A DNA stretch of 64,000 nucleotides, from NCBI GenBank assembly GCA_913043285.1, contig CAJWML010000005.1, positions 117,206-181,205 on the forward strand. Reading direction: 5' to 3'. Position numbers and translations under genes: made by a program. The stretch is from CAKZNE01 sp002695025 (GTDB lineage Bacteria; Bacteroidota; Bacteroidia; Flavobacteriales; Schleiferiaceae). The number at the start of each line of letters is the position of its first letter. Positions within the stretch are counted from its first letter, which is position 1. Below, one piece after another: positions 43,250-50,780 of the stretch. The notes beneath the pieces were generated by a model, which saw only the letters and a list, made by a program, of their open reading frames with translations, was not told the DNA's origin and made no database searches.

Positions 43250-44358
43250 AATCCTACCTCCTCTGCAATAATGTCTGCGGCATTATCCGAAGCCCCGATA
43301 CCGCCCAGTTTCTCAATAAGATCATCATAATTCTCCAGCAATTCTTTGCGGTGACCACCTTTCAGACAAAGATCCAACTCCTTCTCCACCCGCCTGGGGT
43401 TCATTTCGCCCTGTATCAGTTCGGTAACCACTTCCTTATCCATGATAAGGTTCACCAGGGATATATAATTGACTTTTACCAATTGCCGGGCAATCCAGTA
43501 GGACATCCAACTGCCTTTATAACACACCACCTCAGGCACCTTGAATAAGGCCGTTTCCAGCGTAGCCGTCCCCGAGGTGACCAAAGCCGCATCGGCTACT
43601 TCCAGAAGATCATAGGTCCTGCCTTCCACTATTTCAACCTGGGCGTTGCCAATGAGGTCTTCATAAAAGCTTCGGTCCTGGGATGGAGCTGCTGCAATAA
43701 CTACCTGGTAATCTTTTTTCTTCTGTACCGCTTTTAACATGACCGGCAACATGCTGCTTATTTCCTGTTTTCTGCTACCAGGCAGCAGGGCTATGACCGG
43801 CTTTTCAGACAGGCCCAGGCTATCCTTCCGCTGGACTGGGTTTACAACCTCTCTTCCATCGATGGCATCAATAAGCGGGTGGCCTACAAAATCCACGTCA
43901 AAATCAAAACGGGCATAGAATTCCTTCTCAAAGGGAAGGATGCACAACATACGGTCTACCGTCCGCTTGATCTTATGAACACGGTTCTGCTTCCAGGCCC
44001 ATATCTGGGGAGAAATATAATATATGACCTTATACCCCTTTAGGTGGGCATATTCCGCCATACGCAGGTTAAAGCCCGGGTAATCGATGAGGATCAAAGC
44101 ATCCGGATTATAATCGTCAAGATCCGATTTACAAAATCTTAAGTTCCCCAGTATGGTGCGCAGGTTCATCACCACCTCCACAAAACCCATAAAGGCCAGA
44201 TCCTTGAAATGCTTTACCAGCTCTCCTCCCTCAGCCGCCATACGGTCACCTCCCCAAACGCGGAAATCGGCCTGAGGATCTTTCTTCTTCAAAGCCTTCA
44301 TCAGATTGCTTCCGTGCAGGTCGCCACTGGCTTCACCGGCTATGATGTAATACTTCAC
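43246..44358 (-). CDS. lpxB: lipid-A-disaccharide synthase
   Basis: GT19 glycosyltransferase of 370 residues that joins UDP-diacylglucosamine and lipid X in lipid A synthesis. The N-terminus AGEASGDLHGSNLMKALKK is diagnostic, followed by LILIDYPGFNLRMAEYA, YYISPQIWAWKQNRVHKIKR, ALLPGSRKQEIS and LVTSGTATLETALFKVP (donor site). Length is normal. It marks the organism as having lipopolysaccharide. The following SpoIID-like gene starts inside its end by four bases. Confidence 0.96.
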   Translation of the reverse strand: MKYYIIAGEASGDLHGSNLMKALKKKDPQADFRVWGGDRMAAEGGELVKHFKDLAFMGFVEVVMNLRTILGNLRFCKSDLDDYNPDALILIDYPGFNLRMAEYAHLKGYKVIYYISPQIWAWKQNRVHKIKRTVDRMLCILPFEKEFYARFDFDVDFVGHPLIDAIDGREVVNPVQRKDSLGLSEKPVIALLPGSRKQEISSMLPVMLKAVQKKKDYQVVIAAAPSQDRSFYEDLIGNAQVEIVEGRTYDLLEVADAALVTSGTATLETALFKVPEVVCYKGSWMSYWIARQLVKVNYISLVNLIMDKEVVTELIQGEMNPRRVEKELDLCLKGGHRKELLENYDDLIEKLGGIGASDNAADIIAEEVGL

Positions 44359-44426
44359 GTAATACGCTTAAATGAACTTTAAATTTAGAAAGCTCTTTGG
44401 GGAGAAAAACCCACTTATTAAGAAGT

Positions 44427-44720
44427 TTATAACAGGAACCTGTAGACAAATATCCCTACCAGATAAACCACGCTGGCAAACAAAATGCCCCTGCTTATGT
44501 CCTCCTTGTTAAACTGGAGAAAGACAAAGAAAAGCGCAGCATTAATAATAATTCCCAGAGTTATGATCTGCGTATTCACATGCTTAACTACCTCTCCTTC
44601 AAAGCGCTGTAGGCCCACTAACTCAGGGCGCGCATCCAGCACCAGAAAGATGCCCAGTATAGGCATAATGATTCCCATCAACAACCCCATTATCCACTGG
44701 GGAGAAATTCTATTCTTCAT
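44427..44720 (-). CDS. small membrane protein
   Basis: Protein of 97 residues with three predicted membrane helices (IMGLLMGIIMPILGIFLVL, ITLGIIINAALFFVFL, GILFASVVYLVGIFVYRFLL). The start at 44720 is preferred over the longer frame from 44786, which would add 22 non-homologous-looking residues and overlap the surE end. I recognise no family. It lies between surE and lpxB on the same strand. Confidence 0.7.
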   Translation of the reverse strand: MKNRISPQWIMGLLMGIIMPILGIFLVLDARPELVGLQRFEGEVVKHVNTQIITLGIIINAALFFVFLQFNKEDISRGILFASVVYLVGIFVYRFLL

Positions 44721-44769
44721 TAAATAAACTTGGAATATAGCACAACGGCAACTTAAACGGATTATTGGA

Positions 44770-45543
44770 TCACAGATCCCATTCATTAAGGGTTTGTATC
44801 ATAGCATGAGCGGTAACGTCACTATTAACGGGCACTACCGAAATGTAATAGTTATCCAGTGCCCATTCATCCGTATCCTCTCCATGATCATAATTGACGA
44901 ATTTGCCGGTAAGCCAGTAATAGTTCCTATGCCTTGGGTCTCTTCTACTATCAAACTCTTCTTCCCAGTTGGCACGGGCCTGCCGGCACACCTTCATTCC
45001 TTTATAAGGATTCCCGTTGTATTTGGGGATATTCACGTTCAGGCAGACACCTTTGGGTAAACCCTCTTTCAAAACTCTTTTGCACAGTTCCAGTATGGCT
45101 GTATTTGCTTTCTCAAAATTGGCTTCCCAACTATAATCACATAACGAAAAACCTATAGCAGGGATTCCTTCCAGAGAGCCCTCCACTGCAGCAGACATGG
45201 TACCGGAATAGATCACGTTTATGGAAGAATTGCTGCCATGGTTAATACCGGAAATCACGAGATCAGGCTTACGGTCAAGTACTACATTTACTGCCAGCTT
45301 GACACAGTCCACGGGAGTTCCGCTACAGCTGTACTCCTTTTGCGGACCGTCATCAATCGTTATTTCATCGCAACGCAAAATACCGTCAATGGTTATGGCA
45401 TGTCCCTTTCCACTTTGTGGTCCATCGGGTGCAACTACCACAACCTCACCCAATTGATTTGCCACCTTTATAAGGTTACGTAATCCGGGGGCGGTTATAC
45501 CATCATCATTGGATACCAGGATAAGCGGTTTTTTTGTTGCCAT
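44770..45543 (-). CDS. surE: 5'/3'-nucleotidase SurE
   Basis: Metal-dependent nucleotidase of 257 residues that dephosphorylates nucleoside monophosphates. The family motif ILVSNDDGITAPGLRNL, CSGTPVDCVKLA, VISGINHGSN and YSGTMSAAVEG are all present. It forms the upstream end of the minus-strand envelope cluster; the small membrane protein follows 49 bases downstream. Confidence 0.95.
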   Translation of the reverse strand: MATKKPLILVSNDDGITAPGLRNLIKVANQLGEVVVVAPDGPQSGKGHAITIDGILRCDEITIDDGPQKEYSCSGTPVDCVKLAVNVVLDRKPDLVISGINHGSNSSINVIYSGTMSAAVEGSLEGIPAIGFSLCDYSWEANFEKANTAILELCKRVLKEGLPKGVCLNVNIPKYNGNPYKGMKVCRQARANWEEEFDSRRDPRHRNYYWLTGKFVNYDHGEDTDEWALDNYYISVVPVNSDVTAHAMIQTLNEWDL

Positions 45544-45632
45544 GTTATCAATTTTGGGTAAAACTAACCACTATCGCGGAATGAGCAGGCATGCAATTTG
45601 CTATTTTTGAATCGGACTAATCTTTGACAAAC

Positions 45633-46322
45633 ATGTTGTTTATAATTCTCATATTTTTCATGCTGGTGGGCTTCATCGTGCAGACGCGCCTGAAGAATAA
45701 ATTCAAAAAGTACAGTAAGATCATGATCAGCAATGGCCTTACCGGAAAGGAAATTGCTGAAAAAATGTTGCATGATAATAATATCTATGATGTAAAGGTG
45801 ATTTCTACACCCGGTAGACTGACAGACCATTACAACCCGGCTGACAAAACCGTAAACCTCAGTGAAAGCGTATACAATAGCAATAGTGTAGCCGCAGCAG
45901 CTGTTGCAGCTCATGAATGTGGACATGCCGTGCAGCACGCACAGGCCTACAGCTGGCTGCAGTTTCGTTCCGCCATGGTGCCTATGGTTAATTTCAGCTC
46001 CAGGGCCATTAATATTATCTTTTTGATGATGCTCTTCGGTGCCTTTGCGGTACACTTGTTTCCTTTCACCACCGTGCTGTGGACAGTGGTTATCCTGCAA
46101 GGAGCCGTTACCTTATTTACAGTGGTGACCCTACCTGTAGAATACGATGCCTCTAACCGGGCTTTGGTATGGTTGGAAAATACCGGAACTACCACCCGTT
46201 CTGAGCATGATCAGGCTAAAGATGCACTGAACGCAGCAGCAAACACTTATTTGGTGGCTGCTCTGGCCTCCCTTACTCAGCTGGCATATTACGTTATGTT
46301 GTTGATGGGAAGCCGCGACTAA
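45633..46322 (+). CDS. zinc metallopeptidase (YugP-like membrane protease)
   Basis: Membrane protease of 229 residues. The N-terminal helix (MLFIILIFFMLVGFIVQ) is followed by a cytosolic or periplasmic domain with the zinc motif AAHECGHAVQHAQ (HExxH, catalytic Glu). Three further membrane segments lie at about 115-175 and 205-225, and PVEYDASNRALVWLE is a family landmark that supplies an acidic ligand. Substrates are unknown. The ATG at 45633 is used; an in-frame TTG at 45624 would add three residues. Confidence 0.88.
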   Translation: MLFIILIFFMLVGFIVQTRLKNKFKKYSKIMISNGLTGKEIAEKMLHDNNIYDVKVISTPGRLTDHYNPADKTVNLSESVYNSNSVAAAAVAAHECGHAVQHAQAYSWLQFRSAMVPMVNFSSRAINIIFLMMLFGAFAVHLFPFTTVLWTVVILQGAVTLFTVVTLPVEYDASNRALVWLENTGTTTRSEHDQAKDALNAAANTYLVAALASLTQLAYYVMLLMGSRD

Positions 46323-46340
46323 ACAAGAACTTACTTCGTT

Positions 46341-46370
46341 AAAAGCCCCTGTAATCCAGGGGCTTTTTTA
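46341..46370 (+). terminator. intrinsic terminator after the zinc metallopeptidase
   Basis: AAAAGCCCCTG (46341-46351), loop TAATC, CAGGGGCTTTT (46357-46367) with a T-run after. Confidence 0.92.
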
Positions 46371-46387
46371 TGGTTTTTATTATTTTC

Positions 46388-46429
46388 AACTAAAAAATTA
46401 GTTCAACTAAATTTTTAGTTATACATTTG
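46388..46429 (+). promoter_or_regulatory. tandem BlaI-type operator dyads over a promoter
   Basis: Two perfect inverted repeats sit in tandem: AACTAA-AAAA-TTAGTT (46388-46403) and AACTAA-ATTT-TTAGTT (46405-46420), 17 bases apart. The -7 box TACATTTG (46422-46429) follows immediately, and the BlaI-type gene starts 20 bases later. BlaI-family repressors bind dyads with ACTA...TAGT half-sites, so this is very probably the autoregulated operator. Confidence 0.82.
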
Positions 46430-46449
46430 GAATTATCAAATTCTCCAGA

Positions 46450-46815
46450 ATGAAAGAACTTACCCGTGCTGAAGAAGAAATTATGCATATCCTCTGGCGC
46501 TTGAAAAAAGCCTTTGTTAAGGATATTATTGCTGAAATGCCGGAACCCAAACCAGCTTATAATACAGTTTCCACCATTGTGAGGATACTGCAGCAAAAAG
46601 AGATGGTAGCACATGAACCGGTAGGTAAATCCCATAAGTACCATCCTCTGGTTAGTAAGGAAACCTATAGTCGCTTTCGCATGAATGGCCTTATGGAATC
46701 CTATTTCAGTGGCTCCCTTAGTAAAATGGTTTCCTTTTTTGTAGAAAAGAATAAACTGAATACCAAAGAACTGGATGCCATTATGAAGCTCATCGAAAAA
46801 GAGAAACAGCAATGA
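46450..46815 (+). CDS. BlaI/MecI/CopY family transcriptional repressor
   Basis: Winged-helix repressor of 121 residues. LTRAEEEIMHILWRLKKAFVKDIIAEMPE (family start, here LTRAEEEIMHILWRLKKAF and VKDIIAEMPE), YNTVSTIVRILQQKEMVAHE (recognition helix and wing) and HKYHPLVSKETY match the BlaI family. The C-terminal 40 residues form the dimerisation helices. The next gene encodes the M56 sensor protease and overlaps by four bases (ATGA), as in blaI-blaR1 pairs. No beta-lactamase gene is adjacent. Confidence 0.95.
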   Translation: MKELTRAEEEIMHILWRLKKAFVKDIIAEMPEPKPAYNTVSTIVRILQQKEMVAHEPVGKSHKYHPLVSKETYSRFRMNGLMESYFSGSLSKMVSFFVEKNKLNTKELDAIMKLIEKEKQQ

Positions 46816-48113
46816 GCCTCTTTATAATCAATACCCTCTTATTCAGTGGCATTTATTACAGTTTGTATGCCCTGCTGTTCCGTAAGTGGAGTTTTTTACA
46901 ACTCAATCGTACTATTCTACTGTGTATTCCCCTCCTGAGCATTGGTATACCAATAATAGCTCCCTTCTTTAAGGATCCTGTTCTCACCCGCACAGGTTTT
47001 TCCACCACCCTGCTCCCTGAGGTAGTGATAAACGATATGCAACCTCACTCCTCGGGTATACCCTATGCAAACCCCGTATACCTGTTGTGGATATACCTGG
47101 CCGGCTTTGTTTTCAGCCTCATTCCTTTTGTCTTCGGATTTTTTAAGGTATACCATATTATCCGTCAAAGCCACACCGGAAAACTAAATGAGTGGTATTT
47201 CAGGGTTTCTTCCCAAACCGATAGTCCTTTTGCCTTTTTCCGAAGCATCATAATACCTATGGCGTTAAAGGATCACCCGAACCTTAACGCAGTTTTGAAG
47301 CATGAGGAAGTTCATAGCCGTCAATTACACAGTATCGACAACATTTACTACAACCTTTTAGGAATAGTCTTTTGGTTTAACCCTTTTATCCATCTTTTGA
47401 AACGTGAATTAAGGCAAACACACGAGTGCCTCGCGGACCAAAAGGCATTGGAAGAAACTTCACGTGAAGTCTATGCGCGCATGCTGCTCAGCAGCACTTT
47501 TGACAAGGAGTGGTCGCTCCCGATGACGATCAGTACGGTCAATCCATTTTTTAATTCATCACTCTTAAAAACAAGAATTACCATGATGTACAAAAAAGAA
47601 TCGCCCCAATGGTTAAGGTTCACCTATTGGGTCCTGTTGCCTTTGGCAGTTGCTATGACTTTACACGCTTGCAACAAAACCTCTGAAAAGAACGAAGATC
47701 TAGAGAATGAGGCCAAAGCCATAACCTTTGCGGAAGTGGAGCAGCCCCCACTGTTCTCAAGCTGCGATCCGGCAGCTTCCGCTGATGATCAAAAAGTATG
47801 CTTTCAACAGGGCATAGTCAAACACCTGCAGGACCATATAGAATATCCTGAACAGGCAAAGCTTATGGGTCTTGAAGGCAAGGTATTCGTTGAATTTGTA
47901 ATCAGTAAAACGGGGGAGGTTACCCAGGTTAACACAGTACGCAGAATTACCCTTCCGGAAGATGCTTCCCGGGAAATGAAAGAAGCGGCTAGACAGATGG
48001 AGAACCGCGCGCTCTTGCTTGTTGCTGATTTGCCCACTTTTAAGCCTGCCCAACTCAATGGAAAGGATGTAGCTATGAAGTTTGTACTTCCAATTGGCTT
48101 CAAACTTAGCTGA
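46812..48113 (+). CDS. M56 (BlaR1-type) membrane metallopeptidase with TonB C-terminal domain
   Basis: Membrane sensor protease of 433 residues. The M56 domain has several membrane helices (about 1-20, 35-52, 90-112) and the zinc motif KHEEVHSRQLHS (HEEVH at 164-168), with the family HECLADQKAL segment. A further membrane helix lies near 275-290 (FTYWVLLPLAVAMTLHAC). The C-terminal region (about 310-433) is not a penicillin-binding domain as in BlaR1 but a TonB-C-like domain: GIVKHLQDHIEYPEQAKLMG and a VFVEFVISKTGEVTQVN segment. It probably cleaves the neighbouring repressor in response to an unknown signal. Confidence 0.88.
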   Translation: MSLFIINTLLFSGIYYSLYALLFRKWSFLQLNRTILLCIPLLSIGIPIIAPFFKDPVLTRTGFSTTLLPEVVINDMQPHSSGIPYANPVYLLWIYLAGFVFSLIPFVFGFFKVYHIIRQSHTGKLNEWYFRVSSQTDSPFAFFRSIIIPMALKDHPNLNAVLKHEEVHSRQLHSIDNIYYNLLGIVFWFNPFIHLLKRELRQTHECLADQKALEETSREVYARMLLSSTFDKEWSLPMTISTVNPFFNSSLLKTRITMMYKKESPQWLRFTYWVLLPLAVAMTLHACNKTSEKNEDLENEAKAITFAEVEQPPLFSSCDPAASADDQKVCFQQGIVKHLQDHIEYPEQAKLMGLEGKVFVEFVISKTGEVTQVNTVRRITLPEDASREMKEAARQMENRALLLVADLPTFKPAQLNGKDVAMKFVLPIGFKLS

Positions 48114-48149
48114 GAAAATTCTGATCCATACCCTTATTTTATTCTGAGG

Positions 48150-48184
48150 AACCGCTGTTATTTCATATAGCAGCGGTTTTTATT
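48150..48184 (+). terminator. intrinsic terminator after the M56 protease
   Basis: AACCGCTG (48150-48157) pairs with CAGCGGTT (48171-48178) over a 13-base loop that can extend the stem by a few pairs, then TTTATTT. Confidence 0.8.
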
Positions 48185-48248
48185 TAGGATAACATCCCTC
48201 CTGAACCTATAAACAGCCTCGTGGTTATCCAAACATAAAATCCTTACT

Positions 48249-48710
48249 ATGAAAAAAGTACTATTACTTCTTACCTTGGTCTTCACCTCTGGTCTCATAT
48301 CTGCACAGGATCAGGATATATTGTATACCCGGGTAGAAGTTTATCCGGTTCTGCAAGGTTGTGAAAATGAACAGCCTATTGATAGTGAAAGTTGCTTTGA
48401 TACAGGCATACAGAATATGATTTCGGAAAATTTCGTATTTCCTGAATCAGCCCGTAAAGAGGGTGTAGAAGGCACCATCCGTATAAGTATAGTGATTGAA
48501 AAGGACGGAAGCATCAGCGAAACCAGTATTCTAAAAGGTATCCATGAAAATTACGAAGGCAACCCTTCTCAACTGGCGGCAGCCAAGGAGCTGGAAACAG
48601 AGGCCCTAAATTCAGTTTCAGGGGTACAGGTAGTACAACCCGCCACTATGAAAGGCAAACCCGTTAGAATGAAATATACCTTTCCTATAGAAGCAAAGCT
48701 CCGGAATTAA
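48249..48710 (+). CDS. secreted stand-alone TonB C-terminal domain protein
   Basis: Protein of 153 residues: signal peptide 1-20 (ending LISAQ), then a TonB-C-like domain (about 50-150, ISENFVFPESARKEGVEGTI, RISIVIEKDGSISETSIL, MKYTFPIEAKL). There is no membrane anchor or Pro-rich linker, so it is a soluble periplasmic version, not a working TonB. Its domain resembles the C-terminus of the M56 protease just upstream, including a Cys-containing lead-in (CFDTGIQNMI here, CFQQGIVKHL there), which suggests a duplication. A role is not known. Confidence 0.82.
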   Translation: MKKVLLLLTLVFTSGLISAQDQDILYTRVEVYPVLQGCENEQPIDSESCFDTGIQNMISENFVFPESARKEGVEGTIRISIVIEKDGSISETSILKGIHENYEGNPSQLAAAKELETEALNSVSGVQVVQPATMKGKPVRMKYTFPIEAKLRN

Positions 48711-48740
48711 AAAAGGCCGGCCTAATGGCCAGCCTTTTTA
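48710..48740. terminator. bidirectional intrinsic terminator
   Basis: AAAAAGGC and GGCC (48710-48722) pair with GGCC and GCCTTTTT (48727-48739) around loop TAAT, with one C/A mismatch. It separates convergent genes. Confidence 0.85.
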
Positions 48741-48769
48741 CATGCTTCCGCATGATCGAGATAGGTCTT

Positions 48770-49666
48770 TTAATCCAGTGATGCATTATCCTCTTGCTCA
48801 AAGGAAAGTTCATCTATATTAAACGGTATAGTGGACTGCTCATTGAGAACAGACTGTAATGCCGGGATTACAGAAAGATTGTATTTTATTTTATTGGCTT
48901 GTTCTGGAGTAATATGGTCCATGCATTCGGTCCATGAATTAGACATGATATTACCAGCATCCGGTTCTCCTATTTTTCCAGTATAGCGGCAGCTCCTTTT
49001 CTTCACGTCATTACGTAAACCCAGATAATCCGGTGGTGTATCACAAACAAAATCCCCGGCATTACCACAGTTATCAGGATCTTCAGAGTTTACACCATAA
49101 GCAGGGCTCTCAAAATACGTGGGCAATAAACCAAGCATGTGACCCACGTTCTTCGCTACAAAAACCTTGAACTCCACTTCTTCTTGCAAGGGAACTAGTG
49201 CCTGGCCCGAAACTACACCATTGGTTGAATAAATATTCACTCTCTCCAACTCAGTACCCTGGAAAGGGAGTACGTAGACTGTAAGCTGACTCTCATCTTC
49301 TGGTAAAATAGTTTTCCAGTTGGTTAAAAGCTCTGATTGAGAAATTGCGGGTTCTTTCCGGGTAGACTTGAAGTTCAGAAAAATACCGTGGCTCCCATAT
49401 ACACTATTCAGGTAATCCATTGTTTCAGAAAGTATCCTCTCCTGTCCTTCTGCTTCTCCTAACACTACAAACTGCAGGTTAATATGCACTTCTCCGCTAA
49501 CCGTGGGTAAAGGCCACCTAAAAATAGGATTGGGCTGTTCCCAGGAGCCTTTAGCCGGATCATAGCTCACAAAAGCAGGCTCGGAAGACTTGTTATTTTT
49601 TTCCGGACCTGAAGCCAAAACCATCATTGAAAGGAGTACAGCGCTAAGGGTAATTAAAGTTTTCAT
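48770..49666 (-). CDS. M43 (pappalysin)-like protein lacking its zinc site
   Basis: Secreted protein of 298 residues with a signal peptide (MKTLITLSAVLLSMMVLASG). It has the frame of M43B metallopeptidases: VFVAKNVGHMLGLLPTYFES, DNCGNAGDFVCDTPPDYLGL and the Met-turn NIMSNSW. The zinc motif HExxHxxGxxH is replaced by Lys172, Asn173, His176, Gly179 and Pro182. Two of three zinc His and the catalytic Glu are gone, so it should not be a protease. The start at 49666 is right: the longer frame starts at a TTG inside the -7 box. It might have a binding role. Confidence 0.82.
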   Translation of the reverse strand: MKTLITLSAVLLSMMVLASGPEKNNKSSEPAFVSYDPAKGSWEQPNPIFRWPLPTVSGEVHINLQFVVLGEAEGQERILSETMDYLNSVYGSHGIFLNFKSTRKEPAISQSELLTNWKTILPEDESQLTVYVLPFQGTELERVNIYSTNGVVSGQALVPLQEEVEFKVFVAKNVGHMLGLLPTYFESPAYGVNSEDPDNCGNAGDFVCDTPPDYLGLRNDVKKRSCRYTGKIGEPDAGNIMSNSWTECMDHITPEQANKIKYNLSVIPALQSVLNEQSTIPFNIDELSFEQEDNASLD

Positions 49667-49693
49667 ATCCATCTCGATTTTTGAATTACAAGA

Positions 49694-49701
49694 CAAATAT
49701 A
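49694..49701 (-). promoter_or_regulatory. -7 box of the M43-like gene
   Basis: Read on the minus strand this is TATATTTG, an exact TAnnTTTG match, 27 bases before the ATG at 49666. Confidence 0.6.
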
Positions 49702-49720
49702 ATAATTTTACTACAGATTT

Positions 49721-49748
49721 ATCCTACAATCATAACAAAATGTAGGAT
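49721..49748. repeat. inverted repeat upstream of the M43-like promoter
   Basis: Perfect 8-base arms ATCCTACA (49721-49728) and TGTAGGAT (49741-49748), 12 bases apart, overlying and upstream of the -33 region of the minus-strand promoter. It could be a regulator site. The remainder of the 227-base gap to the next gene holds no other recognised element. Confidence 0.5.
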
Positions 49749-49893
49749 TATTACTTCGGAAAATTTCTAAGACCAAGGTCACACATTAAATATTTAACTG
49801 ATTTTCAGTTACTTAATCAAGTAGGTTGATTCTTACATAAACGTGAAAAAATTCCCCGAACTGCGCAAATTAATTACAGTATGATCCGAATTT

Positions 49894-50343
49894 TCAATTG
49901 CGAATAGTGCGGAATTTGAATTGAGCGGCATCGCCCTTTATCTCTACCAAAACCCAGCCCTCATCATAAACACCCAGGTTACAATCACCACATTCATCAA
50001 TGGTCTTTTGGTAGATATACCCTCCTTCACCATCCTTTTTGACCTCGCGAACCAATTTAACATCACATTGGCCTTGGGAAGGATAACGTAATAACGTCTC
50101 ATTTTCCAGGTCTACTTCCCAGGCACAACCAGGGTCCATAGAAAAATAATAAGCCAGGGTACTGTCATTATTAATCACCAGTTCATCAGGAAGCGCCCTT
50201 AGCCTGCTGGCACATTGTGGAATAAAAACACTACGGATTATCAATCCGCGATTTTCGGTAGGTTCTCCTTCATTACCGCAGGTAGAACAACTATTGAGAA
50301 TTGTTAATGCTCCCGCAAAAAAGAAAAGTCGGATGAGCTTCAT
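49894..50343 (-). CDS. small lipoprotein of unknown function
   Basis: Lipoprotein of 149 residues with lipobox ILNSC (Cys19). The mature chain has several more Cys (STCGNEG, PQCASRL, PGCAWEV, GQCDVKL, DECGDCNLG), which suggests disulfides in an oxidising periplasm. I recognise no family. It has no close partner; the M43-like gene is 227 bases downstream on the same strand. Confidence 0.72.
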   Translation of the reverse strand: MKLIRLFFFAGALTILNSCSTCGNEGEPTENRGLIIRSVFIPQCASRLRALPDELVINNDSTLAYYFSMDPGCAWEVDLENETLLRYPSQGQCDVKLVREVKKDGEGGYIYQKTIDECGDCNLGVYDEGWVLVEIKGDAAQFKFRTIRN

Positions 50344-50387
50344 GAGGGTTAATTTTCGCTATAATGGATCAACAAATGTACCGTACA

Positions 50388-50416
50388 TAAAAAAACCCGC
50401 ACACAAGGTGCGGGCT
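50388..50416 (-). terminator. intrinsic terminator of the rpoBC-DUF3467 transcript
   Basis: On the minus strand: CCCGCAC, loop CTTGT, GTGCGGG then a T-run. Plus-strand arms CCCGCAC (50396-50402) and GTGCGGG (50408-50414), with the A-run at 50389-50395 giving the T-tract. Confidence 0.9.
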
Positions 50417-50442
50417 TATTTATATGCAATACTACTATAGTA

Positions 50443-50769
50443 CTATGCTTGTCCTGTAGGACCACCAAAGTTGAGGGGTACCTGGGGTTGCTCCGTATCC
50501 TGGATCTCCCCGTACTGGTTCTCAAAGCGGGCCACATTATCCTGCAATGCCCTTAAAAACCGCTTTGCGTGCTGTGGTGTAAGCACAATGCGTGACTTCA
50601 CCCTGGCCTTGGGAACTCCCGGCATGATCTTTATAAAATCCAGGACAAATTCACTGGCTGAATGATTAATAATAGCAAGGTTGGAATATATACCTTCCGC
50701 TACTTCCTCACTCAGCTCCACATTCATTTGCCCTTCCCGGGTCTTTTGAGAACCTTTTTCTTCTGACAT
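50443..50769 (-). CDS. DUF3467 domain protein
   Basis: Small protein of 108 residues. MNVELSEEVAEGIYSNLAII, then SEFVLDFIKIMPGVPKARVKSRI (here SEFVLDFIKIMPGV and ARVKSRIVLTPQHAKRFLRAL) and ENQYGEI match DUF3467. The gene follows rpoC by 11 bases and is followed by the terminator, so it is the last gene of the ribosomal/RNA-polymerase transcript. Function is unknown; location suggests a link with transcription, which is inference. Confidence 0.9.
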   Translation of the reverse strand: MSEEKGSQKTREGQMNVELSEEVAEGIYSNLAIINHSASEFVLDFIKIMPGVPKARVKSRIVLTPQHAKRFLRALQDNVARFENQYGEIQDTEQPQVPLNFGGPTGQA

Positions 50770-50780
50770 TAGATTTTATT

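Noticed and set aside
49667..49696. TTG start for the M43-like gene
   Set aside because: It lies within the TATATTTG box and gives ten residues before the signal peptide.
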